Assembly: GCA_002753185.1 (NCBI GenBank)
Contig: PDZX01000016.1
Span: 3,047-67,046 of the forward strand
Length of the DNA: 64,000 bases
Reading direction: 5' to 3'
DNA from: Magnetococcales bacterium WMHbin3
GTDB taxonomy: Bacteria; Pseudomonadota; Magnetococcia; Magnetococcales; Magnetaquicoccaceae
Shown piece after piece: positions 25,310 through 34,525 of the stretch (position 1 is its first letter; every line of letters begins with the position of its first letter). A model generated the notes under the pieces. That model ran no database searches. It saw only the letters and a list, made by a program, of their open reading frames with translations, and had not been told where the DNA came from. The position numbers were made by a program, and so were the translations under genes.

Positions 25310-25653
25310 TCTACCAGACGACCAGTTTCAACAACCAACTCAAAGATATTTTCAAACGATATCCAAAATCAAGACGTGAAATCTCGAACGACATCGCGCA
25401 ACTCCCGCAGGACGGCGATGTTCCTTACGCGGGATTCGGGCGGTCCTTCGTTTATAAGCACGAAAGCGGGCTTGCGGAGTACAGGCTTTCCGCATCGAAG
25501 GGAATCCGTATCGTCTACATGAAAGGCGATCATCACATTATATTAATTACCGTCTATACGCATCACGACGACATTCGAGAGTCAGAAGTAATTAATCGTA
25601 TTCGTAATGGTATCAAAGATATCAATACTGACAATATTTATCATTATTCATGA
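25306..25653 (+). CDS. RelE/ParE-superfamily toxin-like protein
   Basis: A 115-residue protein with the RelE-type core: an N-terminal helix pair, 'AEYRLSASKGIRIVYMK' as the central strands and 'IILITVYTHHDD' as the last strand. RelE-fold toxins cleave mRNA on the ribosome or, as ParE, poison gyrase. Which applies here cannot be decided, because the usual catalytic residues vary. It is translated by a 4-base overlap with the upstream partner. The 108 bases after it hold no gene. Confidence 0.75.
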   Translation: MIYQTTSFNNQLKDIFKRYPKSRREISNDIAQLPQDGDVPYAGFGRSFVYKHESGLAEYRLSASKGIRIVYMKGDHHIILITVYTHHDDIRESEVINRIRNGIKDINTDNIYHYS

Positions 25654-25761
25654 CCCAGCCCTCTACTCTCTTCCCACATCCCACTCATTGCCCCAGCCAC
25701 ATTGGCCGGATATTCTGGGCAGGCAAGAAAAACAAACAACAATTCCGCCAGGAAGTGGGCA

Positions 25762-26211
25762 TCACCTGGAGGGGGCGGGCAATCCCTGGCCGGGGGGCGA
25801 TACCGGTTGGGCCGGGGCGGGCAAGCGCATCTCCTGGGCGACCGGGACTTGTGGCAGTGGGGAAGGTTGGTTGGTCCGCATCACTGCGAACATGGCACCG
25901 ATGATCAACGCGGTCTGTGCCGCGAACATGCCCGCCGTCCATTTGATGGTATCGGCCTTGGCGGCTTCGATATCTCGTTGGAGATCCGCCTTGATGGTTT
26001 CGATCTTGGCGTCCAGTTCCTTGATATCCCGCTTGATTTCCAGCACCTTGGTATCCAGGTTGGCCACATCCGCTTTGGTGGAAAGCTGGTAACCCAGAAT
26101 TTCCGTGAGCATGCGTACTTGGGTTTCGGCCTGCTCTTCCGTAAAGCCGGCGGCCACCATTTGTTTCACGAAATAATGGGTGTCGAATGCAATGGCTGGC
26201 GACATGCTCAT
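25762..26211 (-). CDS. DUF1640-family coiled-coil membrane protein
   Basis: A 149-residue protein. 'FDTHYFVKQMVAAGFTEEQAE' at the N-terminus is the DUF1640 (CCDC90-like) signature. A long coiled coil (about 45-85, including 'RDIKELDAKIETIK'), one membrane helix (about 90-110) and a Pro/Gln-rich tail follow. Family members are membrane-anchored trimeric coiled coils; in bacteria their role is unknown. Its coiled coil matches that of the protein at 19249-19605. The ATG at 26211 overlaps the stop of a possible micro-ORF (ATGA). Confidence 0.85.
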   Translation of the reverse strand: MSMSPAIAFDTHYFVKQMVAAGFTEEQAETQVRMLTEILGYQLSTKADVANLDTKVLEIKRDIKELDAKIETIKADLQRDIEAAKADTIKWTAGMFAAQTALIIGAMFAVMRTNQPSPLPQVPVAQEMRLPAPAQPVSPPGQGLPAPSR

Positions 26212-26372
26212 AACGGCTTCCTCCTGGCAGGCGATGCGCGGTTGCGGAAATACTCTATCCTATCCGGGTCGATCCCGTCTACAAGAGAATCAAACCGCCA
26301 CCCGGCAATCTCTTTTCTTGATCCCCGCATGATCAATCCTCTGGCATCCAAGAAGATGGAATACCGCATCAT
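26208..26372 (-). CDS. Possible small protein preceding the DUF1640 gene
   Basis: A 54-residue ORF starting with two consecutive ATGs (26372 and 26369), preceded by AAGG about six bases upstream. It ends in a TGA that overlaps the next ATG (ATGA). The sequence (MMRYSIFLDARGLIMRGS...) is basic and not recognised. The case for a real gene is the coupling geometry and ribosome-binding site, not homology. Confidence 0.4.
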   Translation of the reverse strand: MMRYSIFLDARGLIMRGSRKEIAGWRFDSLVDGIDPDRIEYFRNRASPARRKPL

Positions 26373-26487
26373 TATCCGCCTTGGCGGACTCACGGTTGCC
26401 GGGTTCGGCAAAGGATGTGATGCGTCATTCTGGGATGATCCGAACCAACGTCGTCCACGGCAATTTCGCCGGGCAATCGCACCGGAC

Positions 26488-27663
26488 TCAGGGTGACGGC
26501 GCCCCGCCGGATTCCCCCGCGTCCCTGCGCACCGGCAGAACAATCTCCAACCTGGTATGGCCCGGACAAGAGGTGTCCAGGGTGATCTCCCCACCGTGCG
26601 CCTGGGCCATCAATCGGGCGGAATAGGTGCCCAGGCCGGTGCCCCGCTCCTTGCCGCTGGTGGAATACTTCTCGAAGAAACGGTCCCGAACCGCCATCGC
26701 CACCTCGCCTTGATTGACCATCGTGATGCCAACCATGCCATCGTCCCGCCGCCGCAGGTCGATATCCACCCGCCCCTTGCCCGGCGATGCCTCGCAGGCA
26801 TTGCGCAACAGGTTGCCGAGCAGGGTGAGGCAAAGCAGTTTCTCCGCCGAAATCTCCAGACCCTCCTCGGCCATTGGCGCGCGCCCCGCCACGGTCAGCC
26901 GAAAATGGAGACCCTGCCAAATCGCGGCATGTTGCCTGATGACCTGCCTCATCAGGGCAAGCAGATCCATAGGGGCCGGACGGAGGTGATAGTTGCCCGT
27001 CTCCATTTTGTACAGGTCGAGCGAGAGATTGATCATCTCCAGCAGCACATGGGAAAAACGATCGATGACGTTCACGTACTCCCTGTGGGTCGCAGGAAGT
27101 GGCGTATCTTCATCCTCCAGCAAAAGATCCGTCATGCCGAGGATCGTGATCAGCGGACTCTTGAGATCGTGCCGCATGATCCGGTCCACGTCGTCACGCA
27201 GACGGGCGGCGGACTCCATGGCCAGGTTCTGGGAGAGCAGGGTGTCCCGCGCCCGCTTCAGGGACAGATGGGTCCGCACCCGTTGCCGCACCAACGAGGG
27301 ACGAACCGGTTTGGTGATGTAATCGACGGCCCCCACCTCGAAGCCCCGGCTCTCGTCCTGCTCCTCCCCGCGGGCGGTGACGAAAACGACCGGAATCTCC
27401 CGCGTGGCGGGATCGGCCTTGAGACGACGGCACACCTCATAGCCATCCATGTCCGGCATCATCACGTCCAACAGGATGATGTCGGGACGATCGGGACCCG
27501 CCGCGATCGCCAGGGCGGTGGGGCCATCGATGGCCACCTTGACGCGATAGTCGCCACGCAGGAGATCCGCCAGCACATGCAGGTTGAACGACACGTCGTC
27601 CACGATCAGGACCGTGGCAACGTCTGCCGGGGCGGTCGGTTCCGTGGCATCGGCGTGACTCAT
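26488..27663 (-). CDS. Response regulator-histidine kinase hybrid (REC-HisKA-HATPase)
   Basis: A 391-residue cytoplasmic protein. The N-terminal receiver domain has acidic pocket 'IVDD' and phospho-acceptor Asp66 in 'ILLDVMMPDMDG'. A short linker, a HisKA-type dimerisation domain with His165 ('MRHDLKSPLITIL') and an ATPase domain with a G2-type 'GTGLGTYSARLM' follow. It has no membrane segment. It follows the giant hybrid kinase on the same strand (95-base gap) and may be phosphorylated by it, passing signals on by its own kinase activity. The HisKA box is slightly atypical (HDLKSPL instead of HELRTPL), as in KdpD/phytochrome-like kinases. Confidence 0.9.
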   Translation of the reverse strand: MSHADATEPTAPADVATVLIVDDVSFNLHVLADLLRGDYRVKVAIDGPTALAIAAGPDRPDIILLDVMMPDMDGYEVCRRLKADPATREIPVVFVTARGEEQDESRGFEVGAVDYITKPVRPSLVRQRVRTHLSLKRARDTLLSQNLAMESAARLRDDVDRIMRHDLKSPLITILGMTDLLLEDEDTPLPATHREYVNVIDRFSHVLLEMINLSLDLYKMETGNYHLRPAPMDLLALMRQVIRQHAAIWQGLHFRLTVAGRAPMAEEGLEISAEKLLCLTLLGNLLRNACEASPGKGRVDIDLRRRDDGMVGITMVNQGEVAMAVRDRFFEKYSTSGKERGTGLGTYSARLMAQAHGGEITLDTSCPGHTRLEIVLPVRRDAGESGGAPSP

Positions 27664-27758
27664 GGGCGGCCGTCCTGTCCGGGGAGACGGGTGCCGGGCG
27701 GGTCAGCGACCACCGGAACCCGCCAGGGTGTTGCGGTATCATGGATCATGAGGACACC

Positions 27759-30700
27759 TCATCCTTGTGTTGCAACCGAAGCCAGGGCCGCTCGCAACGA
27801 TGCCAGCGTCACCAAAGCCCTCGCGTAATCGAATTGTGCCACAAACCGCGCCAGTTCCGCCATGGAATCGTTGTGGGCGGTTGCCTCCAGCAATCGGGTC
27901 ATCTCTTCCAGGAGTTCTTGATCCACAACTTCGTGCCGCCGCATGATCCCTTCCAACCGATCCAGAAGCGATCCAACCCGCCCGCAATCGACGGGTTCGC
28001 CACGCGTCCCGCCGTCCGGGCGGCGCGGGGACGGCACCCCCGCCAACACCTCGGCCAGGGCGGCACGCAACTCCTCCAGCATTGCCGGATGGGCCGCCTC
28101 GCCCTCCAAGTCGGCGGCGGCGCGTTGCAGCCGTCTGGCGCCCAGGGTTCCCGCCACGCCCCGCAGCATATGAGCGAGACGCGCCACTTCCCCGGTTCGT
28201 CCGGCTGCGTTGCGCAAGCTCTCGTCGAATCCCTGGAAGCGCTCCCGGAACTGATCCAGCAACCTCCTGTACAGGCGACGATTCCCCCCCACGTATTGCA
28301 GCGCCAGTTGCAGGTCGATCCCAGGCAGATGGCGGGGAAGATCGACGCTCTCCTCCCCGGACGGACCCCCTTCCCAGGGGTCGATGGCCGGTCGCTCCCC
28401 AGGCGGGATGTGACGCAGCAGGACGTCGATCATGCAGGCCGGCTCGATGGGCTTGGCCAGATGGTCGTTCATCCCCGCCGCCAGACAGCGCTCCCGATCC
28501 TGGATCATCGCGGACGCGGTCATGGCGATGATGGGCAGGTCGGGATGGCGGAGACGGATCCGTTCCGTCGCCTGGAACCCATCCATTTCCGGCATCTGCA
28601 GATCCATCAGCACGGCATCGAAGGGGGAGATCTCCACCATGGCCACCGCCAGGTGCCCGTTGGCCGCCACCTGAACCCGCAGACCGGCCTGTTCCAGCAG
28701 TTCCCTGGCCACCTGCTGATTGATGAGATTGTCCTCCACCACGAGCAAACGCGCCCCGCGGATTGGGGCCGCCATGGCCACCCAGGCGCCCGCATCCTGC
28801 TGCCGGGCCTGGAATCTGGCGAAAGATGGCATGTCGATCAGGGTATCGAACAACCCGGAAGGGGTCACCGGTTTCATCAGCACTCCGTCTATCAGGGTCT
28901 CCCCCCCACCCGCGAACACCTCCTCCCGATCAAAGGCCGTGACCATGATCATCATGCGGGGAGCGACGAAAAGGCCCGCATCCGTTTGCCGACGGATCTC
29001 CCTGGCGGTCTCCAGGCCGTTCATGCCGGGCATCTTCCAGTCCAGGAGGATGAGATCGAATCGCCGTCCTTCCTCACCCGTGGTGCGCAGCACATCCAGC
29101 GCCCCGGCCCCATCCTCCGCCTCCCACACCTGGCATTGCCATGACTCCAGGGTTTCACGCAGCACATGGCGCGATGTCGCCAGATCGTCCACCACCAGCA
29201 CCGAACGACACCAGATGCCCCCGGAGGACGTGGCGGATCGGGAGTCACCGGCCTCCCCCGGCGCCATGCGGCAACGCGCCGTGAAGCGGAAGGTGCTGCC
29301 CGCCTTGGAGGTGCTCTCGATGCCGATCTTCCCTCCCATCAGTTCCACCAGCCTCCGGCTGATGGCCAGTCCCAGTCCGGTGCCCCCGTAACGGCGGCTG
29401 ATGCTGCCATCGGCCTGGGTGAATGCCTGAAACAGGTGATCGACCCGACCCGGATCCACGCCCCCGCCGGTATCCCGCACCGTGAAGCGCAGCAGGCACT
29501 CCTCCTCATCCTGGCTCGCCAACCGTTCCACGGTGGTCTCGATCTCCCCCTGCCGGGTGAACTTGACGGCGTTGCTCAACAGGTTGCCCAACACCTGCCC
29601 CAGACGCAGCGAGTCCCCCACCAGGCGACGCGGCACGTCGGGCGTCACCCGGAAGAACAGCTCCAACCCCTTCTCCTCGGCCGGCGCCATGAACAAGGCC
29701 ACTGCCTGTTCCAACAGGTCGTCCGGTTGGAAGAGATGGTTGTCCAGTTCCAGCCGCCCGGACTCGATCTTGGAATAGTCCAGGATATCGTTGAGAATGC
29801 CCAGCAGGGATTTGGAAGCTCCCTGCAGCTTGACCATGTAGTCCCGCTGTTTCGCCGTCAGTTCGGTGCCCAGAACCAACTGCCCCAGCCCGAGGATGGC
29901 GTTCATCGGGGTGCGGATCTCGTGGGACATGTTGGCCAGGAATTCGCTTTTGGCCCGGTTGGCCGCCTCCGCCTTGGTCTTGGCCTCCGCCAGGGAACGC
30001 TCCCAGTTCTTCCACTCGGTGATGTCCTGGGAGATGCCCAGGAGGATGCCGGGCTGGCCATTGCTGTCCGGCACCACCACCTTGACGGTGTGCAACCAGC
30101 GGTCGCCACGGGTGGGGGTGGTGATGACCTCCTCCGGGATCTCCGTCACCCCCTGGCGGCTGACCACCTCCTCGTCGGTGCGGCGGAAGAAATCGGCCTG
30201 TTCCACGGGAAAGAAGTCGTAGTCGCTGTGGCCGATCACCTGACGCGCGGTCAGGCCGAACATCTGTTCGCTCATGTGGTTCCAGGTGACGAACCGAAAA
30301 TCGTCGTTGACGTTCTTGGCGAAGATGGCGGCGGGCAGATGCTCCACCAGGGCGTGCAGATAGGCGGCGGAATCGCGCTGTTCCCGCTCCAGGCGTTTCT
30401 CCCCGGTCACATCGTGCATGACCCCCAGGACGTGGCTGCCGCTCTCGCCATCGGCTTGAATGGGCGAGGTATGGATTTGCACCACCCGTTGCTGCCCGTC
30501 CTTGCGGGTGATGGTCCACTCCTCCCCGGCGAAGTGGTCGCCCTGGCGCATCCGCTCCATGCGCAGGCGTGCCCGCTCCTGCAAGACGGGGTCCGCATGG
30601 ACCGCCTGATGCCAACCCAGTCGGTTGATCTCCTCGATCGTGTAGCCGGTAAGCCCCACCATGGCATCGTTCCAGACCGTGAAGCGGACGTGGGGCGGCG

Positions 30701-33209
30701 CGGCGATCTCATGACAAACCGAAACCCCGTCCACCTCCCCGTCGATCACCGCGCGGGTGAACCTGACCTGACGTTCCAGATCGGCCCGATGACGCTCCAG
30801 GGACTCCTCCACCCGTGCGCCATGGACCACCTGGGAGATGACGTGGCCCAAGTGGGCCAGGAAGGCGTCATCCTGATCATCCAGGGCACGGCTGGCAAAC
30901 ATGGCGAAGACGCCAATGGGCACGCCCTGCTGGTCGGTCAACCGGTAACCGGCAAAGGCGACCAACCCCAGTTCCCTGGCCCAGGCATGGTCTTGGACGC
31001 GGGGATCGTGGGTGACGTCGTTGGTCAGGAAGTGATCATCGCCGCCCGAAGCGATACGACCGATCATGCACCCCCCCAGGGGCACCCGGCGGTGGTTGCC
31101 GTCGAGATGGGTATACCGCCCCGCGCTGGCCAGCAGATGCAGACACCGCGCGCGGTCCCGACAGGAGGCCATGGCGTGGGGACACCCGTCCTGGCACGGA
31201 TCCCCCGGTCGGGTCAACCAGATGCGGCAGAAGTCCAGATCCACCAGGGCAACCGCCACCTCGGTAATCCGCGCCAGCCTGGCCTCCAGCGGCAGGGGGG
31301 CGAGGAGTTCGCTTTGCAGCCGGCTCATTCCCACCATGCGTGTCAGGTCACGCCGCTGCCGCGCCTCGAACGCCATGCGCTCGGTGATGTCATGGAAGGC
31401 CACCACCGCCCCCCGGACAACGTCCTGCCGCAAAATGGGGGCCACGGTCATCGAGACCGGCAAGAGGGGGCCGTTCCTGCGCCGGAAGAAGGTATCCTGC
31501 TGGTGGATCACCACCCCATGTTCCAGGGCATGGAAAAGGGCGCAATTGTCCGCCGCGCAGTGTCCCCCATCCGCCTCGGCATGGCCGAACACCTGATGGG
31601 CCTCCTTCCCCAGGGCATCCCCTTCGGCAAGGCCGACCATCGTCAGGGCAGCGGGATTGACGAATGTGAGCAATCCCTGCCGATCGGTGACGTACAGCCC
31701 CTCTGCCAGGGTGGAGGTGATCTCGCGCAGGCGCTGCTCGTTTTCCCGCATGGCCGCCTCGGCCTGCTTGCGTTCGCTGATGTCCCGCACCACGGAGAGC
31801 ATGGTCGCCTCGCCGTGCAGCATGAAGATGCTGCCGCTCACCTCCACCGGGATGCGTCGGCCATCCTTGGCCACATGGATGCGCTCGAACAGGACGCGGC
31901 CCTCGGCGAGGATCGATTCCTGGAAGGCCGTGATCTCATCCGCCGTGGGATGGGTGTCGGTCTCGTCCAGGTCCAGGGGGGTCATGACGGTCAGTTCCTC
32001 GCGCGTGTAACCGAGGCGCTGACAGGCCACCTCGTTGGCCTCGATGAACCGTCCCAACCCGCCATCCGTCCCTTGCAGCGGATGCACCAGCACCGCGTCG
32101 CCGATGCTGTTGAACAGGGTGCGGAACTTCTCTTCCGACTGGCGCAACTCGTCCAACAACTGGCGCCGGATGGCGTCCCGCGCGACCAGTTCGTGCAACA
32201 TCTCCTGCTGCCGCCGCCACGCAATTCCCAGGAGGATGAGCGCGCCGAACACCAACACCGACATCACCCCCAAAAAGAACACGGTAAACCACAACTCCTT
32301 GCGCCATCCGGCCAGGTATTCCTCCTCGGCCAGACCCACCTGGACATGAATCGGGTAACTCCCCACCCGCAGATAAGAGAAGGTGCGCCGGATGCCGTCC
32401 AGCGTGGCCTGGGCCTGGTAGGTGGCGAAGGGGTGTTTCTCTTTCATGTACTGGATGATCTGCGGCGAACCGATTTGCAGTCCGATGGTGGAGCCTGGCC
32501 CCTTGGGTTCCGGGTAACGGGTGAAGATATGCCTGTCGCCATCGAACAGGGTAATCACCCCCAATTGACCCACGTCGAGGGTGGTGAACACCTCCCGCAA
32601 GTGACCGAGGGCCACATTGACGTAAACAATGCCAACGAAGGAGCCGTCATCGAGGGAGATGCGGCGCACCATGGGGATTACCCACTGCCGGGAGATGCGC
32701 GCGAAGACCGGTCGGACGATCATCAACCCGCTGTGCTCATTGTCCCTGGCCTGTCGAAAAAACTCCCGATCCGCGAGATTCACCGGGCGGGAGCGATCCA
32801 CCCCCTGCCCATGAATCACCGTCCCCTCGGCATCGGTGATGCGCAGGCTGATGACCTGGGGCAGGCGCTGCTGGTAGAGGGCCATGTTGGCGTTCAAGAC
32901 CGCCTCGCGGATCCCCCCCTCCCTCCACTGGTGGCGGTATTCGTCGATCACGGCAAGCAAGGCGAAATCGATCTCGCGTATGGAGCGCAGAAGGTTCTGC
33001 TCCAGGACCCGCACCAGATTCCGCGAGTCGGTGGCGGCCTTGGCCTGGTAATGGTCGTGGTCTTGCCACAAGGTGATGCCGGCGAACAGGGTCATGAACC
33101 CGATGATGATCGCTGCGGTCAGCCAGGGACCATACCGGGTGGCGAACCTCCCGGCGCGACGGTCGAAGGGGGAACCTGATGCCGAAAGGGACGACCAGAC
33201 ATCGCGCAT
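27759..33209 (-). CDS. Giant hybrid histidine kinase (dCache-PAS-PAS-GAF-PAS-PAS-HisKA-HATPase-REC-REC-HPt)
   Basis: About 1816 residues. An N-terminal membrane helix, a periplasmic dCache-like sensor (about 50-315) and a second membrane helix near 315-340 are followed by four PAS domains, with a Cys-rich GAF domain after the second ('CQDGCPHAMASCRDRARC'). The kinase core has His1096 in 'SHEIRTPMNAILG' and an ATPase with 'GGTGLGLAISRRL'. Two receiver domains ('LILLDWKMPGMNG', 'AVLMDLQMPEMDG') and an HPt ('LAHMLRGVAG') complete a full phosphorelay in one chain. ATG 33209 (GAGGAG upstream) is preferred to 33239. It follows the patatin gene and probably senses small periplasmic ligands. Confidence 0.92.
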   Translation of the reverse strand: MRDVWSSLSASGSPFDRRAGRFATRYGPWLTAAIIIGFMTLFAGITLWQDHDHYQAKAATDSRNLVRVLEQNLLRSIREIDFALLAVIDEYRHQWREGGIREAVLNANMALYQQRLPQVISLRITDAEGTVIHGQGVDRSRPVNLADREFFRQARDNEHSGLMIVRPVFARISRQWVIPMVRRISLDDGSFVGIVYVNVALGHLREVFTTLDVGQLGVITLFDGDRHIFTRYPEPKGPGSTIGLQIGSPQIIQYMKEKHPFATYQAQATLDGIRRTFSYLRVGSYPIHVQVGLAEEEYLAGWRKELWFTVFFLGVMSVLVFGALILLGIAWRRQQEMLHELVARDAIRRQLLDELRQSEEKFRTLFNSIGDAVLVHPLQGTDGGLGRFIEANEVACQRLGYTREELTVMTPLDLDETDTHPTADEITAFQESILAEGRVLFERIHVAKDGRRIPVEVSGSIFMLHGEATMLSVVRDISERKQAEAAMRENEQRLREITSTLAEGLYVTDRQGLLTFVNPAALTMVGLAEGDALGKEAHQVFGHAEADGGHCAADNCALFHALEHGVVIHQQDTFFRRRNGPLLPVSMTVAPILRQDVVRGAVVAFHDITERMAFEARQRRDLTRMVGMSRLQSELLAPLPLEARLARITEVAVALVDLDFCRIWLTRPGDPCQDGCPHAMASCRDRARCLHLLASAGRYTHLDGNHRRVPLGGCMIGRIASGGDDHFLTNDVTHDPRVQDHAWARELGLVAFAGYRLTDQQGVPIGVFAMFASRALDDQDDAFLAHLGHVISQVVHGARVEESLERHRADLERQVRFTRAVIDGEVDGVSVCHEIAAPPHVRFTVWNDAMVGLTGYTIEEINRLGWHQAVHADPVLQERARLRMERMRQGDHFAGEEWTITRKDGQQRVVQIHTSPIQADGESGSHVLGVMHDVTGEKRLEREQRDSAAYLHALVEHLPAAIFAKNVNDDFRFVTWNHMSEQMFGLTARQVIGHSDYDFFPVEQADFFRRTDEEVVSRQGVTEIPEEVITTPTRGDRWLHTVKVVVPDSNGQPGILLGISQDITEWKNWERSLAEAKTKAEAANRAKSEFLANMSHEIRTPMNAILGLGQLVLGTELTAKQRDYMVKLQGASKSLLGILNDILDYSKIESGRLELDNHLFQPDDLLEQAVALFMAPAEEKGLELFFRVTPDVPRRLVGDSLRLGQVLGNLLSNAVKFTRQGEIETTVERLASQDEEECLLRFTVRDTGGGVDPGRVDHLFQAFTQADGSISRRYGGTGLGLAISRRLVELMGGKIGIESTSKAGSTFRFTARCRMAPGEAGDSRSATSSGGIWCRSVLVVDDLATSRHVLRETLESWQCQVWEAEDGAGALDVLRTTGEEGRRFDLILLDWKMPGMNGLETAREIRRQTDAGLFVAPRMMIMVTAFDREEVFAGGGETLIDGVLMKPVTPSGLFDTLIDMPSFARFQARQQDAGAWVAMAAPIRGARLLVVEDNLINQQVARELLEQAGLRVQVAANGHLAVAMVEISPFDAVLMDLQMPEMDGFQATERIRLRHPDLPIIAMTASAMIQDRERCLAAGMNDHLAKPIEPACMIDVLLRHIPPGERPAIDPWEGGPSGEESVDLPRHLPGIDLQLALQYVGGNRRLYRRLLDQFRERFQGFDESLRNAAGRTGEVARLAHMLRGVAGTLGARRLQRAAADLEGEAAHPAMLEELRAALAEVLAGVPSPRRPDGGTRGEPVDCGRVGSLLDRLEGIMRRHEVVDQELLEEMTRLLEATAHNDSMAELARFVAQFDYARALVTLASLRAALASVATQG

Positions 33210-33260
33210 GGAACGCTCCTCGGGGGCACGCGTGTTCATGGCCAGGAAATGGCAAAAAAA

Positions 33261-34427
33261 CTAGATAAAGCGATGACAGGTAATATTGCCCTGCCGGGAA
33301 CAGTGTACCACGATCTCGTCCGGATGATGCCGCAACTCACGGCCGACCTCCACCGGGTCCTTTTCCAACAGACGCCGCATGTCCTTGTACCCGGCCTGAC
33401 GCCGTTCCGTGATCGAAGGACGCGAAAACTCGGCCTCGCTGCCCGTCACCTGCTCCGGTTCGGCGTGATACACCAGATGCAGGATATCCATGCCGCGCGG
33501 GATATGCTCCTCCACGGCCTTCTGCATCGCCTTGGTCACCTGCCCCTTGGGCAGCCGGTCGCAGGCATCCCGCAGATGGGTGCGCAGATTGTGATCGGAT
33601 ACGATGTGTTTCAGATGGGAGAGGGTCCGGTCCCCGTAACGGATCGACTTGACCCGCTGCTTCACCGCCTCCATGCTGGTCGGTTCCTGCCCCTCCAGAT
33701 TGTACAATTCGACCAGGACCAGAAGATCGGGCCGGTTTTTCCGCTCGTGGAAGATGACCTCCACCGGGGTATTGGCCACGCACCCCCCATCCCAGTACAG
33801 CTCGCCGTCGATCCGGATGGGCGGGAACCCGGGCGGCAGGGAACCGCTCGCCAGGATGTGGTCCGCGCGAATCGGCTTCCCTGAGGGCTGGCTGGTATTG
33901 TCGAAAAAGAGCAACTCGCCGCTGCGGACATGGGTCACACCCAGACTCAACCGCACCGTCCCCCGGTTGAGCAGGTCGAAATTCACCAGGCGGTTCAGGG
34001 TCGCCAGCATGGGCGAGGTATCGCAGATGCTGGCCATGTCCGGCGGGACGAAGGGCAGAAACGTGGGATTGAGGGGTCGATTGAACCAGAAATTGGGCTG
34101 ACCGAACATCATGGTGCGCAGCAGGCTCATCTGATTGAACATCCGGCGCGCCTCGCCCTGGAACAGGGCGCCCCAGTCGTCCGGAATCGAAATCTCCTGC
34201 CAGAACTGCTCCAGACGCAACATGCGCTCTTGTGGGGAATTGCCGACGATCAGGCCGGCGGTCAACGCGCCGATGGAGATCCCCGACACCCAATCGGGCA
34301 GCAGGCCGGCCTCGGACATGGCCTGATAGACCCCCATGTGATAGGCCCCCAGCGCCCCGCCCCCCTGCAACACCAGGGCAATGCGCGGCTTCTCCTTGCG
34401 GGCGCCCGGCGTGATCGTGGTCACCAT
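33261..34427 (-). CDS. Patatin-like phospholipase
   Basis: A 388-residue lipid acyl hydrolase of the patatin family. Oxyanion-hole loop 'QGGGALGAY', nucleophile Ser51 in GISIG, and the catalytic Asp of the dyad in 'YWDGGCVANTP' near residue 212. The C-terminal region resembles the DUF3734 extension seen in bacterial patatin-like proteins. No signal peptide, so it is probably cytoplasmic or membrane-peripheral. GAGGAG precedes ATG. It ends 51 bases before the chosen start of the giant hybrid kinase and is likely co-transcribed with it. Confidence 0.93.
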   Translation of the reverse strand: MVTTITPGARKEKPRIALVLQGGGALGAYHMGVYQAMSEAGLLPDWVSGISIGALTAGLIVGNSPQERMLRLEQFWQEISIPDDWGALFQGEARRMFNQMSLLRTMMFGQPNFWFNRPLNPTFLPFVPPDMASICDTSPMLATLNRLVNFDLLNRGTVRLSLGVTHVRSGELLFFDNTSQPSGKPIRADHILASGSLPPGFPPIRIDGELYWDGGCVANTPVEVIFHERKNRPDLLVLVELYNLEGQEPTSMEAVKQRVKSIRYGDRTLSHLKHIVSDHNLRTHLRDACDRLPKGQVTKAMQKAVEEHIPRGMDILHLVYHAEPEQVTGSEAEFSRPSITERRQAGYKDMRRLLEKDPVEVGRELRHHPDEIVVHCSRQGNITCHRFI

Positions 34428-34469
34428 GAGGTCAACTCCTCGTTGTCGCGGAATGGAAGGTTCGTTCCG

Positions 34470-34498
34470 ATCTTAGCGCAGCGACACGACGGGCGCAA
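34470..34498 (-). promoter_or_regulatory. Putative promoter of the patatin-kinase operon
   Basis: On the minus strand, TTGCGC (34493-34498) and TAAGAT (34470-34475) are 17 bases apart, 42 bases before the patatin start. It is only moderately close to consensus. Confidence 0.4.
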
Positions 34499-34525
34499 CT
34501 CCATGCCGCAAGGGAGCGGCCCCTC

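Noticed and set aside
26208-26594. 128-codon version of the micro-ORF
   Set aside because: The part upstream of 26372 overlaps the end of the REC-HisKA gene and has shadow composition; only the 54-codon part has a ribosome-binding site.
29166-33179. 1337-codon ORF on the plus strand
   Set aside because: It mirrors the giant hybrid kinase, has no domains and no ribosome-binding site, and shows the typical shadow composition.
33243-33259. Hairpin followed by an A-run near the start of the giant kinase gene
   Set aside because: GCCA/TGGC with a following A-tract would be a terminator only on the wrong orientation (T-run before, not after, on the transcribed strand).
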